Source of the DNA: Elusimicrobiota bacterium
GTDB lineage: Bacteria; Elusimicrobiota; UBA8919
Direction: 5' to 3'
Assembly: GCA_028718185.1 (NCBI GenBank)
Contig: JAQUMH010000003.1
Location: 148,811 to 212,810 of the forward strand
Length of the DNA stretch: 64,000 nt
Shown: in pieces, positions 23,384 to 31,446 of the stretch
Layout of the letters: every line of letters begins with the position of its first letter
Position numbering within the stretch: the first letter of the stretch is position 1
The notes under the pieces: model-generated
What the model saw: the letters and a program-made list of their open reading frames with translations, nothing else
Told to the model about the DNA's origin: nothing
The model's database searches: none
Made by a program: the position numbers and the translations under genes

Positions 23384-23725
23384 ATGAAACTGGTAATAGC
23401 AATAATTCAACCAGACAGACTTGAAGAAGTAAAAAAAGAGCTTTATAAAAAGGAGGTTAATCTTATTACAGTCAATGAGGTTTTAGGACACGGCAAGCAG
23501 ATGGGTGTAACAGAAGTATATCGCGGTGTTAAAGAAAGCGGTAATTTACTGAGAAAAGTAAGGCTTGAAATCGCCGTAAACGAAATGTTTGTCCAACCCA
23601 CAATTGACGCAATCATCGCCGGCGCGAGAACAGGCAATGTCGGCGACGGCAAAATATTTGTTTTGGATTTAAAGGAATGCATCCGGATAAGGACAGGTGA
23701 AAAAGGAGGTGAAGCAATCGGATAA
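23384..23725 (+). CDS. PII nitrogen regulatory protein, paralogue 2 (no Tyr51)
   Basis: This 113-aa PII protein has the usual GNVGDGKIFVLDLKECIRIRTGEKG end, but the T-loop reads YRGVKESGNLLRKV, so residue 51 is Glu rather than Tyr. It cannot be uridylylated at the usual site. Its T-loop resembles the variant common next to Amt or GS genes in anaerobes. AAGGAGGT precedes the ATG. It probably controls amt paralogue 2 or glutamine synthetase, whose gene follows. Confidence 0.93.
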   Translation: MKLVIAIIQPDRLEEVKKELYKKEVNLITVNEVLGHGKQMGVTEVYRGVKESGNLLRKVRLEIAVNEMFVQPTIDAIIAGARTGNVGDGKIFVLDLKECIRIRTGEKGGEAIG

Positions 23726-23730
23726 AAAAT

Positions 23731-23759
23731 TTGACATTATAAAAAATATTTTATACAAT
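23731..23759 (+). promoter_or_regulatory. Sigma-70 promoter of glnA
   Basis: TTGACA at 23731-23736 and TACAAT at 23754-23759 are separated by 17 bases. The start of transcription would fall near 23766, about 67 bases before the glnA ATG. Confidence 0.8.
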
Positions 23760-23779
23760 AAAATCTTTAAGAAATAACA

Positions 23780-23811
23780 ATCGCACTATCGTACTATCGC
23801 ACCATCGCACT
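23780..23811. repeat. Four tandem 8-base repeats in the glnA leader
   Basis: ATCGCACT, ATCGTACT, ATCGCACC and ATCGCACT follow each other without gaps in the untranslated leader of glnA. They could be a protein-binding or slippage-derived tract. No function is assignable. Confidence 0.7.
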
Positions 23812-23832
23812 ATTTTAATAGGGGGTTTGTTT

Positions 23833-25155
23833 ATGAAGACGAAAAATGATGTTTTGGCAATTGTAAAGAAGGAGAATGTAAAGTTTATCAAGTTGTGGTT
23901 TGTGGATATTCTTGGACAGTTGAAATCATTCACAATTACACCGAGAGAACTTGAAGGCGCTCTTTCGGAAGGTATGGGATTTGATGGTTCGTCCATTGAA
24001 GGTTTTGCGAGAATTTTCGAATCGGATTTAATTGCTAAGGCGAATCCGGAAACATTTGAAATATTACCATGGAGACCTCAAGATGAAAAAGTTGCCCGTA
24101 TGTTCTGTGACATATTGAATCCTGATGGTACGCCGTATGACGGGGATACAAGATATATTTTAAAGAAGAACCTGGAAGAAGTAAAGAAACTTGGGTTTAC
24201 ATTTAATGTAGGACCGGAATTAGAATACTTTTATTTTAAATCTGATAAATCGCCGGAAATTATTGATGAAGGCGGATATTTTGATTATGTGCCTTTGGAT
24301 GAAGCGCATGATTTAAGAAGAGATACGGTACTCTATCTTGAAAAAATGGGGATAAAAGTTGAATATTCGCATCACGAAGTTGCACCTTCACAGCATGAGA
24401 TAGATTTGCGTTATAATGATGCGATTACCATGGCAGATAATGTTATGACATATAAAGTAGTTGTTAAACAGGTTGCCTATTCCAAAGGGCTTTATGCTAC
24501 TTTTATGCCGAAACCTTTGTTTGGAAAGAACGGTTCCGGTATGCATGTTCATCAATCATTGTTTAAAGGGAATAAAAATGCTTTTTTTGATGCAAAAGAT
24601 AAATATCTTTTATCTCCGCTTGCAAAACATTATATAGCAGGCGTATTAAAGCACGTTCCTGAAATATGTGCAATAACTAACCAGTGGGTCAATTCTTATA
24701 AGCGTTTAGTCCCAGGTTACGAAGCACCGGTTTATATATCATGGGCAAGAAGGAACCGCTCGGCGCTTGTCAGAGTTCCGATGTATAAGCCCGGTAAAGA
24801 AGTTGCAACCAGAATTGAGTTGCGTTTTCCTGACCCGGCTTGCAACCCGTATCTTGCATTTTCTGTAATGCTTGCAGCAGGTCTTGATGGGATTAAGAAC
24901 AAATATCCTTTGACCGAACCAATCGAGAAAGATATATTTCATATGAATGAAACGGAACGTAGAAAAGAAAAAATATTTTCACTTCCCGGTTCTTTGATTG
25001 AAGCTATAGAACTTGCTGAGAAGAGCGAACTTTTAAAAAAAGCACTTGGTCAACATGTGTTTGAGAAATTTATAGAGAACAAAAAAATAGAATGGGATAT
25101 GTATCGTACCCAGATAACAGGTTACGAAATAGAGAAGTATTTACCTGTTCTGTAA
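23833..25155 (+). CDS. glnA: Glutamine synthetase type I (GSI-alpha-like)
   Basis: The ATG at 23833 has GGGGG seven bases upstream; a TTG adds only two residues. The 440-aa product has the beta-grasp motif GFDGSSIEGF, the ATP/Glu loops NGSGMHVHQS and RRNRSALVRVP, and RIELRFPDPACNPYLAF. The length and the end MYRTQITGYEIEKYLPVL fit the GSI-alpha group, which is usually feedback-regulated and not adenylylated. It fixes ammonium imported by the two Amt proteins. Confidence 0.96.
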   Translation: MKTKNDVLAIVKKENVKFIKLWFVDILGQLKSFTITPRELEGALSEGMGFDGSSIEGFARIFESDLIAKANPETFEILPWRPQDEKVARMFCDILNPDGTPYDGDTRYILKKNLEEVKKLGFTFNVGPELEYFYFKSDKSPEIIDEGGYFDYVPLDEAHDLRRDTVLYLEKMGIKVEYSHHEVAPSQHEIDLRYNDAITMADNVMTYKVVVKQVAYSKGLYATFMPKPLFGKNGSGMHVHQSLFKGNKNAFFDAKDKYLLSPLAKHYIAGVLKHVPEICAITNQWVNSYKRLVPGYEAPVYISWARRNRSALVRVPMYKPGKEVATRIELRFPDPACNPYLAFSVMLAAGLDGIKNKYPLTEPIEKDIFHMNETERRKEKIFSLPGSLIEAIELAEKSELLKKALGQHVFEKFIENKKIEWDMYRTQITGYEIEKYLPVL

Positions 25156-25178
25156 AATAATTTCAGGAACTAGAAAAT

Positions 25179-25216
25179 AAAAAAGTGTGAATTTTAAATA
25201 TTTTCACACTTTTTTA
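25179..25216 (+). terminator. Intrinsic terminator behind glnA
   Basis: AAAAAGTGTGAA and TTCACACTTTTT form a stem around an AT-rich loop and end in a T-rich tract, 24 bases after the glnA stop. Confidence 0.85.
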
Positions 25217-25217
25217 T

Positions 25218-25245
25218 TTGCAAAATTTTATATTTTTTATATAAT
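25218..25245 (+). promoter_or_regulatory. Possible promoter upstream of serA
   Basis: TTGCAA at 25218-25223 and TATAAT at 25240-25245 are spaced by 16 bases. The leader to serA (25380) would contain two GTAG-type hairpins. Confidence 0.5.
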
Positions 25246-25265
25246 TTAATGTATAGGGATTTTGA

Positions 25266-25354
25266 TGTTTGTAGCTGCACCGCCTTGCGGTGCCTAATTT
25301 GACGTATAGGAATTTCAATGTTTGTAGTTGCCCGCCAACGGTTCAGTGGCGGGC
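25266..25354. repeat. GTAG hairpin pair with ATAGGAATTTCAATG spacer
   Basis: GTAGCTGCACCGCC...GGCGGTGC-type hairpin (stem GCACCG/CGGTGC), then GACGTATAGGAATTTCAATG, then GTAGTT with the GCCCGCC/GGCGGGC palindrome. It combines three repeat modules seen separately elsewhere in the window. Confidence 0.7.
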
Positions 25355-25379
25355 CTAATTTGCGGAGGTAATTATAGTC

Positions 25380-26966
25380 ATGAAAAAAGTTCTTATTAGC
25401 GATCCACTAGCAAAGGAAGGGATTGAAGTTCTTAAAAACAATCCTGAATTTTCTGTTACTGTGAAAACCGGACTCAAACCTGAGGAGCTCTTAAAAATTA
25501 TCGGCGAGTTTGACGGACTTTTAGTCAGAAGTGAAACGAAAGTTACAAAGGAAATTTTAGCTGCAGCTCAAAATTTAAAAGTCATAGGTCGTGCAGGGAC
25601 CGGTGTTGATAACATAGATGTCAAAGAGGCGTCAAAAAAAGGGATTGTTGTTATGAACGTTCCCGGAGGGAATACCATTTCTGCTGCGGAACACACTGTT
25701 TCTATGCTGCTTTCACTTTCAAGAAATATTCCGCAGGCAAATGCGTCGCTTAAAAAAGGCGAGTGGAAAAAGAAAGAATTTGTCGGTGTTGAAGTATTGG
25801 GAAAAACTGTGGGAGTTGTCGGTTTCGGAAAAATCGGGATTGAAGTTGCAAAACGGCTCCTGTCCTTTGGAATGAAAGTGCTTGTTTTCGACCCGTTTAT
25901 TTCAAAAGAAAGAGCGGTTCAATTAGGAGTTGAATCCGTTTCATTGGATGAACTTTTTAAAGAATCGGATTATATAACGATTCACACACCTAAAACAGAA
26001 GCGACAAAAAACCTTATTAATGCTGAAACAATCAAGAAAATGAAAGATGGAGTCCGTATAGTTAACTGTGCCAGAGGAGGACTTATTGATGAACAGGCAC
26101 TGGCTTCGGCGTTAAAATCCGGCAAAGTTAAAGGTGCTGCTCTTGATGTTTTTGAAAAAGAACCTTTAGTCGAGTCGCCTTTTTTTGAAATTAACAGTGT
26201 TATAATGACACCGCACTTAGGTGCATCAACAGAAGAAGCCCAGACAAACGTTTCTGTTGAAGTAGCTAAGCAGGTTGTTGAATATTTTTCTATAGGTACA
26301 ATAAGAAATGCGGTAAATTTTCCGTTTATACCTTCTGAAATGCTTCAGAAAATGCAGCCTTATATCAACCTTTCCGAAAAATTAGGTTTATTTGCTTCAC
26401 AATTTGCTGACGGCAGAATTTCATCGATTGAAATTAATTATTCGGGTGAAGTTACAAAATATGATTTAGCGTCTCTGACAATTGCTGCTGTTAAAGGTGT
26501 TCTTGAAAATATGAGCGAAGAAGGGGTCGTTAATTTTATTAATGCCCTGATAGTCGCGCAGGAAAAAGGCATAAAGGTTTCAGAATCAAGAATTTCTGAA
26601 ACAACCGATTTTACTAATCTGGTAGTTGTAAAGTTGAAAACTGAGGTTGGCGAGAGTATTATTGCCGGGACAGTTTTTGGCAAAAAGGATTTTCGCATTG
26701 TAAGGATTAACGACTATTATGTAGATGTGGAACCTGATAAAAATATTCTTGTTTTTTCCAACACAGATAAACCGGGTGTTGTCGGTAAAATAGGAATGAT
26801 TCTTGGAAAAAATTCTGTGAATATCGCTTCAATGGAAGTCGGCAGAAAAACAGTTGGCGGTGAAGCGATTACAATTATAAATGTTGATGATGTAATAGCA
26901 GAAAATGTTTTAAAGGAAATAAAAAATCAGCCCGAAATAAAAAATGTAAAGATGATAGTCCTATAA
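25380..26966 (+). CDS. serA: D-3-phosphoglycerate dehydrogenase, long form
   Basis: This 528-aa protein has the D-2-hydroxyacid dehydrogenase core: VVGFGKIGIEVAKRL NAD motif near residue 141, the catalytic Arg in NCARGGLIDE, a Glu in FEKEP and His in TPHLGASTEEAQ. The C-terminal part contains the intervening ASB domain and an ACT domain (VFSNTDKPGVVGKIG, about residues 455-528) for serine feedback. It commits 3-phosphoglycerate to serine synthesis. GCGGAGG precedes the ATG. Confidence 0.95.
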   Translation: MKKVLISDPLAKEGIEVLKNNPEFSVTVKTGLKPEELLKIIGEFDGLLVRSETKVTKEILAAAQNLKVIGRAGTGVDNIDVKEASKKGIVVMNVPGGNTISAAEHTVSMLLSLSRNIPQANASLKKGEWKKKEFVGVEVLGKTVGVVGFGKIGIEVAKRLLSFGMKVLVFDPFISKERAVQLGVESVSLDELFKESDYITIHTPKTEATKNLINAETIKKMKDGVRIVNCARGGLIDEQALASALKSGKVKGAALDVFEKEPLVESPFFEINSVIMTPHLGASTEEAQTNVSVEVAKQVVEYFSIGTIRNAVNFPFIPSEMLQKMQPYINLSEKLGLFASQFADGRISSIEINYSGEVTKYDLASLTIAAVKGVLENMSEEGVVNFINALIVAQEKGIKVSESRISETTDFTNLVVVKLKTEVGESIIAGTVFGKKDFRIVRINDYYVDVEPDKNILVFSNTDKPGVVGKIGMILGKNSVNIASMEVGRKTVGGEAITIINVDDVIAENVLKEIKNQPEIKNVKMIVL

Positions 26967-26973
26967 AAAGCGT

Positions 26974-27068
26974 TATAGAGTTCATAGAGTTTGTAGAGTT
27001 ATAGAGTTCATAGAGTTTAAAAACCCTAAACCCTAAAACTCTAAAACCCTATAACCCTATAACTCTCT
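26974..27068. repeat. Telomere-like TATAGAGTT / AACCCTAAA repeats forming an inverted repeat
   Basis: Repeated GTTATAGAGTTCATAGAGTTT units on the left and AACCCTAAA, AACTCTAAAACCCTATAAC units on the right are roughly complementary, so the segment can fold on itself. It fills the 107 bases between serA and the aconitase gene. Confidence 0.7.
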
Positions 27069-27073
27069 TATTT

Positions 27074-28972
27074 ATGAAACAAAACATTGTTCAAAAAATT
27101 ATTGAAAAACATTTGTTGGAAGGTAGTATAAAAGCCGGTGAGGAAATTGGTATAAGAATCGACCAGACTCTTACCCAGGACGCGACAGGTACGCTTGCTT
27201 ATCTTGAATTTGAGGCTATGGGTGTTAAAAAAATAAAAACAAAACGGTCGGTATCATATATTGACCATAACACGCTCCAGACCGGTTTTGAAAATGCCGA
27301 TGACCACAAGTACTTGCAATCAATAGCGGAAAAATATGGTCTTTATTTTTCCCCCAGCGGTAACGGTGTCTGTCATCAGCTCCATTTAGAAAGGTTTGCT
27401 GTTCCGTCTGAAACCCTGATTGGGTCTGATTCCCATACACCGACTTCGGGTGCATTGGGAATGCTTGCCATAGGTGTTGGTGGGTTAGATATTGCATATG
27501 CGCTGGCTACCGGTAAATTTTATTTTAAAGTGCCAAAAATTGTTAATATTCAGCTTTCAGGAAAACTAACCGGATGGGCGTCCGCAAAAGACGTTATTTT
27601 GGAACTTTTGCGCAGGTTGACTGTCAAAGGCGGAGTCGGTAAGATTTTTGAATACAGCGGTGAAGGAGTCCGGACTCTTTCCGTTTATGAGCGGGCGACC
27701 ATTACAAATATGGGCGCTGAGTTAGGATTGACGACATCAATCTTTCCTTCAGATGAACAAACCAAAAAATTTCTGAAATTACAAAAAAGAGAGAATGAAT
27801 GGCAGGAGATTTGTGCTGATGAATATGCTTTATATGACGAGACCATAAAAATTGATTTAGGGGAAATTGTCCCTCTTGTCGCCTGCCCGCATTCACCTGA
27901 TAATGTAAAGAAGGTTAAGGATATTGGAAAAGTAAAATTAGACCAGGTAATTATTGGTTCCTGTACTAATTCTTCGCTGGTAGATTTAATGCTGGTTGCT
28001 AAAATAGTAAAAGGTAAAAAAGTGAAAGTATCTACAATAGTTTCTCCGGGCTCGAAGCAGGTTCTTATGAATTTGGTAAAGACAGGTGCTTTATACGATA
28101 TGATTGATTCCGGTATAAGGGTGCTTGAACCTGCTTGCGGTCCCTGTATAGGAATGGGTTGTGCACCTAATGCAGGGGGTGTTTCTTTAAGGACCTTTAA
28201 TAGAAATTTTGAGGGAAGGAGTGGAACAGCCGATGCTCAAATGTACATCTCCGGACCTGTTGTCGCCGCGTTTTCTGCGATTGAAGGCAATATTACAGAA
28301 CCATCGGGAAAAATACCAAAAATAAAATTACCTAAAAATATTATATTGGGTGATGATTTAATAGTCGCTCCTCAGCAGGGAAAGTCAGATGTCCGGATAT
28401 ATAAAGGTGAAAATATAAAACCAATGGAAGATATTGTTGAATTGGAAGATGTTATTATCGGTGAGGTAATACTTAAACTTAAAGATAATATAACTACGGA
28501 TGACATTATCCCGGCCGGTGCGAAGATATTGCCTTTGCGTTCAAATATTCCCGCAATTTCCCAATACGTATTTAATAAAATCGACCCTGAATTTGTTGAA
28601 AAGGTAAAAAATAAAAGTGGCAGTATTATTGTTGCAGGTATAAATTATGGGCAGGGCTCGTCACGCGAACATGCAGCTTTATGTCTTAGGTATCTTGGTG
28701 TAAAAGTGATTCTTGCAAAATCATATGCAAGAATACACAAATCAAACCTTGTTAATTTTGGAATTGCACCTTTAGCTTTTGAAAATCCGGCAGATTACGA
28801 AAAGATTGATATTTTCGATAAACTTGAAATTAAGGATGTTAAAGATGATATTTCTAAATGCAAACTTACCATTAAAAATATCACAAAAGATACTTCCTTT
28901 ACGGTTACCCACGATTTAACCCAAAGACAGCTAAAAATTCTCTTAGCTGGCGGGCTGTTGAACTACAGGTGA
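27074..28972 (+). CDS. Aconitate hydratase
   Basis: This 632-aa aconitase family protein carries the cluster ligands in IIGSCTNSS (Cys near 304) and ACGPCIGMGCAPNAG (near residues 356-363), the LIGSDSHTPTSG motif, and the swivel-domain signature NYGQGSSREHAALCLRYLG. The length fits the shorter bacterial type described as the Aquifex-type aconitase. It interconverts citrate and isocitrate and would feed 2-oxoglutarate formation next to KorAB and GlnA. No clear ribosome site is seen, although TATTTATG lies directly at the start. Confidence 0.93.
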   Translation: MKQNIVQKIIEKHLLEGSIKAGEEIGIRIDQTLTQDATGTLAYLEFEAMGVKKIKTKRSVSYIDHNTLQTGFENADDHKYLQSIAEKYGLYFSPSGNGVCHQLHLERFAVPSETLIGSDSHTPTSGALGMLAIGVGGLDIAYALATGKFYFKVPKIVNIQLSGKLTGWASAKDVILELLRRLTVKGGVGKIFEYSGEGVRTLSVYERATITNMGAELGLTTSIFPSDEQTKKFLKLQKRENEWQEICADEYALYDETIKIDLGEIVPLVACPHSPDNVKKVKDIGKVKLDQVIIGSCTNSSLVDLMLVAKIVKGKKVKVSTIVSPGSKQVLMNLVKTGALYDMIDSGIRVLEPACGPCIGMGCAPNAGGVSLRTFNRNFEGRSGTADAQMYISGPVVAAFSAIEGNITEPSGKIPKIKLPKNIILGDDLIVAPQQGKSDVRIYKGENIKPMEDIVELEDVIIGEVILKLKDNITTDDIIPAGAKILPLRSNIPAISQYVFNKIDPEFVEKVKNKSGSIIVAGINYGQGSSREHAALCLRYLGVKVILAKSYARIHKSNLVNFGIAPLAFENPADYEKIDIFDKLEIKDVKDDISKCKLTIKNITKDTSFTVTHDLTQRQLKILLAGGLLNYR

Positions 28973-29086
28973 TTTTACCGCTGATTTTTCCTGCTGAGAT
29001 TTCAACAGAGCTTTCTTGTTCTTCAACCTTCTTAAATACCTTTGTCTGATTTGATGCCTTCTTGTTTCCTGCTTAATTTTACTCAT
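28943..29086 (-). CDS. Small highly basic protein, convergent overlap with aconitase gene
   Basis: On the minus strand AAAAGGAGGAAT precedes an ATG at 29086 at ideal spacing. The 47-aa product begins MSKIKQETRRHQIRQRY and is rich in Lys, Arg and Gln (ending VVQQPAS). It could bind nucleic acid or the ribosome. Its 3' end overlaps the last 30 bases of the aconitase gene. It is supported by its ribosome site and composition only, with no family recognised. Confidence 0.5.
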   Translation of the reverse strand: MSKIKQETRRHQIRQRYLRRLKNKKALLKSQQEKSAVKSPVVQQPAS

Positions 29087-29157
29087 ATTCCTCCTTTTCT
29101 ATTTTCTTGTGCCCTTTCTAAAATTCAATTTATCTGTAATTATATCAAATTTATAAA

Positions 29158-29673
29158 TTAATGCCATTCCGAATATATCTCACTGTCTTCTTTGAAAGGG
29201 TGATTTTCAATATATTTTGCCTTTTCATTGAAATCCTGTTCATTGCGAATTATATGGTCATAATAAGATCGCTGCCATATCATGTCCGCCTGTTTTTTCT
29301 TATAATGAAAACCAATCATGTCCGCGTAGGGGCGGGCTTGCCCGCCCATTGTTTGGTCGCATTCTTTGCGAACCATTTGGGTTATTTTTACCTTTGATAT
29401 GCCGATATATTGTGATAAATTTACTTTTCTTTCTTCCGGTAAAGTTACAAGTCCATGAATATGGTCTATCGTAATCACAATTACATGTATTGTTACATCT
29501 TTTATCGTTGAAAGATTCTTAAAAATATCAATTGTTTTATTGCGAATAAATTCAGCATTGAATATTACTGCCCGTTTAAACGTACAAATTGTAAAAAAAT
29601 ATGAACCCGGTAAAAAATAATCCCAGGTTTTAAGGCGTAAAGAATTTTTACGATAATTTTCAGATAAATTCAT
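29158..29673 (-). CDS. REP-associated tyrosine (Y1) transposase, RAYT
   Basis: This 171-aa IS200-like Y1 transposase has the HUH motif in DHIHGLV (residues 70-76 approximately) and the catalytic Tyr in WQRSYYDHIIRNE near residue 136-143. RAYTs are single-copy domesticated transposases linked to palindromic REP sequences. Between the HUH and Tyr motifs the protein contains an unusual segment, TMGGQARPYADM, encoded by the palindrome GGGCGGGC-TT-GCCCGCCC. Further palindromes of this type lie just upstream of the start and near the end of the neighbouring gene. The protein is probably intact. Confidence 0.9.
   Translation of the reverse strand: MNLSENYRKNSLRLKTWDYFLPGSYFFTICTFKRAVIFNAEFIRNKTIDIFKNLSTIKDVTIHVIVITIDHIHGLVTLPEERKVNLSQYIGISKVKITQMVRKECDQTMGGQARPYADMIGFHYKKKQADMIWQRSYYDHIIRNEQDFNEKAKYIENHPFKEDSEIYSEWH
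29330..29347. repeat. REP-like palindrome inside the RAYT gene
   Basis: GGGCGGGC-TT-GCCCGCCC preceded by CGCGTAG, the same as 29746-29763. It encodes part of an extra loop of the transposase in frame. Confidence 0.8.
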
Positions 29674-29683
29674 TTATATTTTT

Positions 29684-29701
29684 GGGTGAGCAAGCTCACC
29701 C
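29684..29701. repeat. REP-like palindrome upstream of RAYT
   Basis: GGGTGAGC-AA-GCTCACCC followed by CTACGTG. It has the same architecture as the GGGCGGGC copies but a different stem, and lies 11 bases upstream of the transposase start. Confidence 0.75.
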
Positions 29702-29745
29702 CTACGTGTAATTTTGCGTAACTTCTATATATTATATCCGCGTAG

Positions 29746-29763
29746 GGGCGGGCTTGCCCGCCC
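29746..29763. repeat. REP-like palindrome between RAYT and Memo-AMMECR1 genes
   Basis: GGGCGGGC-TT-GCCCGCCC preceded by CGCGTAGG, identical in its core to the copy inside the transposase gene. Related palindromes with stem GGGCAGGC/GCCTGCCC lie at 34562-34579 and 41083-41100. Confidence 0.8.
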
Positions 29764-29771
29764 TTTAATTC

Positions 29772-31307
29772 CTATTTTTCCTTAAATGCGAAAACAGTAA
29801 ATATATATATGTCGACATCACCTTTTTTCCAGGCGTCAGGTTCAAGTCCAGCTTTTTGATAGCATAATTCGGATAAAAATGCATCTTTTTTACAAAGTTC
29901 AGGATGTTCCCAGACTTGCGGTAAAAATAATCCGGAACGCAACCCTTTTTTTATAACAACGCCGTGTTTGCCTTCAATAATTTCATCAACTGATGCTACT
30001 TTTGTAAGTGGTGACAGAACAGAAATTTCTATTGTTATATCTTTCAGTTCATTTTTTGATACCGGTGGAAATCTATGGTCTTCAACAGCAGCAGCAATAG
30101 CAAGCTGTGTTACCGCTTCATATAAAGGCATTCTTGCTTCCGTTGTCCCTATACATCCCCGTAAATCATGGCTTTTCTCAAGCGTAACAAATACAGCACC
30201 ATTATTTAATAATTCCTGATTTTTAGTAGAAAATTTGGGAATTTTCCCGTTAGTTAAATACCCCTCGATAGAACTTCGAGCAATATTCAGTAATTCCTTC
30301 TGTGATTCTTTGGTTATTGAAAATTCCTTTTTCTCTGACTTTGAACTTTTGACCTCGGACCTCGGACCTCGGACCTCGGACTTATTTCCCGTTCTCACAA
30401 ATGCCACCGCCCCATACCCCACAACCCTGTTTTCATCACCATAAGTTGATTCAGCAGAATTGGAATAATGGATTGTTACCGCTTTGTCAGCTCCCAAAAT
30501 TTTTGAAGCAGCCATAACAGTCAATACGGCAGGAAGCCCGCATAATGTACAGTGAAGTTCAGTAATTCCTTTTGACAACCAATTTTCATCAGTTTCTATT
30601 AGTTTCTCCGGATTAAATTTTTCTATTGTATCAAGTGTATTTTTATCTATCATTTCTGCATCTTTTTTTACAGGATAATGAGTCATATCTGTTGATGCAA
30701 CAAGTAATATGGATTTATTGGAACCTTTAATTACTTTTGCAATTACCCCGGCAACTTCTTCATATTGCTGCATATCATTTATAAGTATAGCTACAATTTT
30801 AAAATTACTCAGCACCTTTTGTAAAAATGGAATTTGGACTTCTATTGAATGTTCCGGGATATGAACATCATTGTCTGCCTGAATAATTTTTGATGGGTCG
30901 TGCAAGAGTTCTTTTACAATTTCATCATCAATTTTAATATCCCCTATAGGGGTTGAAAAATTCCCGCCTGTCCATAAAGCAGCATTTTTTACCGGAAAGT
31001 TATGACTTGACCCTATCAAAATCACAGTGTCAATTTTTTCACCTTCAATCTGCTTATAAGCATAAGCAGCAGTCTGTCCTGAAAATACATATCCGGCATG
31101 TGGGGAAATAAGTCCTATTATTTTACCGTTAAGGTTTTGTCTTTTGGTCTTTGATAAAAAGCCATCAATCATTTTTGAAAGTTCATTTTTATCTGCAGGG
31201 TAAAATTGTCCTGCGACAGCAGGTTCCCGTTTCATTTTTACCTCCTCGGCATAACTGCTTGCAGCGGAAACAATAAATAATAGAAGAAACAAATTTGAAA
31301 ATTTCAT
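29772..31307 (-). CDS. Secreted Memo-AMMECR1 fusion (AmmeMemoRadiSam proteins B and A)
   Basis: This 511-aa protein has a signal peptide (KFSNLFLLLFIVSAASSYA), a Memo-like domain (about residues 27-300: REPAVAGQFYPAD, ISPHAGYVFSG, IGSSHN, STDMTHY) and an AMMECR1 domain (about 345-510: GCIGTTEARMPLYEAV). In most genomes these two domains belong to the AmmeMemoRadiSam system with a radical SAM protein; none is in this window. The linker contains VRGPRSEVK, made by a TCCGAGG tandem repeat. Export of these normally cytoplasmic domains is odd. The biochemical function is not established. Confidence 0.9.
   Translation of the reverse strand: MKFSNLFLLLFIVSAASSYAEEVKMKREPAVAGQFYPADKNELSKMIDGFLSKTKRQNLNGKIIGLISPHAGYVFSGQTAAYAYKQIEGEKIDTVILIGSSHNFPVKNAALWTGGNFSTPIGDIKIDDEIVKELLHDPSKIIQADNDVHIPEHSIEVQIPFLQKVLSNFKIVAILINDMQQYEEVAGVIAKVIKGSNKSILLVASTDMTHYPVKKDAEMIDKNTLDTIEKFNPEKLIETDENWLSKGITELHCTLCGLPAVLTVMAASKILGADKAVTIHYSNSAESTYGDENRVVGYGAVAFVRTGNKSEVRGPRSEVKSSKSEKKEFSITKESQKELLNIARSSIEGYLTNGKIPKFSTKNQELLNNGAVFVTLEKSHDLRGCIGTTEARMPLYEAVTQLAIAAAVEDHRFPPVSKNELKDITIEISVLSPLTKVASVDEIIEGKHGVVIKKGLRSGLFLPQVWEHPELCKKDAFLSELCYQKAGLEPDAWKKGDVDIYIFTVFAFKEK
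30350..30385. repeat. TCCGAGG tandem heptamer within Memo-AMMECR1 gene
   Basis: Four copies of the heptamer (ACCTCGG on the + strand) followed by TTCAAAAG-like bases encode the interdomain linker. A three-copy version sits in the rmlD gene near 45958-45985. Confidence 0.8.
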
Positions 31308-31336
31308 GTTAAGGCAATAACATCTTGTAATCGGGC

Positions 31337-31365
31337 ATTTTATTACTTTTTTATTACAATGTCAA
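31337..31365 (-). promoter_or_regulatory. Promoter of the Memo-AMMECR1 gene
   Basis: On the minus strand TTGACA (31360-31365) and TAAAAT (31337-31342) are separated by 17 bases. It diverges from the promoter at 31412-31440. Confidence 0.75.
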
Positions 31366-31411
31366 CTTTTCGAGTCGTTATCGCCGTGAAATGGAAAAAC
31401 AAACATTTGTA

Positions 31412-31440
31412 TTGACTTTTAAACAGGTATTATATAAAAT
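31412..31440 (+). promoter_or_regulatory. Promoter of the DUF1015 gene, possibly leaderless
   Basis: TTGACT (31412-31417) and TAAAAT (31435-31440) are spaced by 17 bases. The expected start of transcription is at or within a base of the ATG at 31447, and no ribosome site fits in between. Confidence 0.6.
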
Positions 31441-31446
31441 TAGAAC

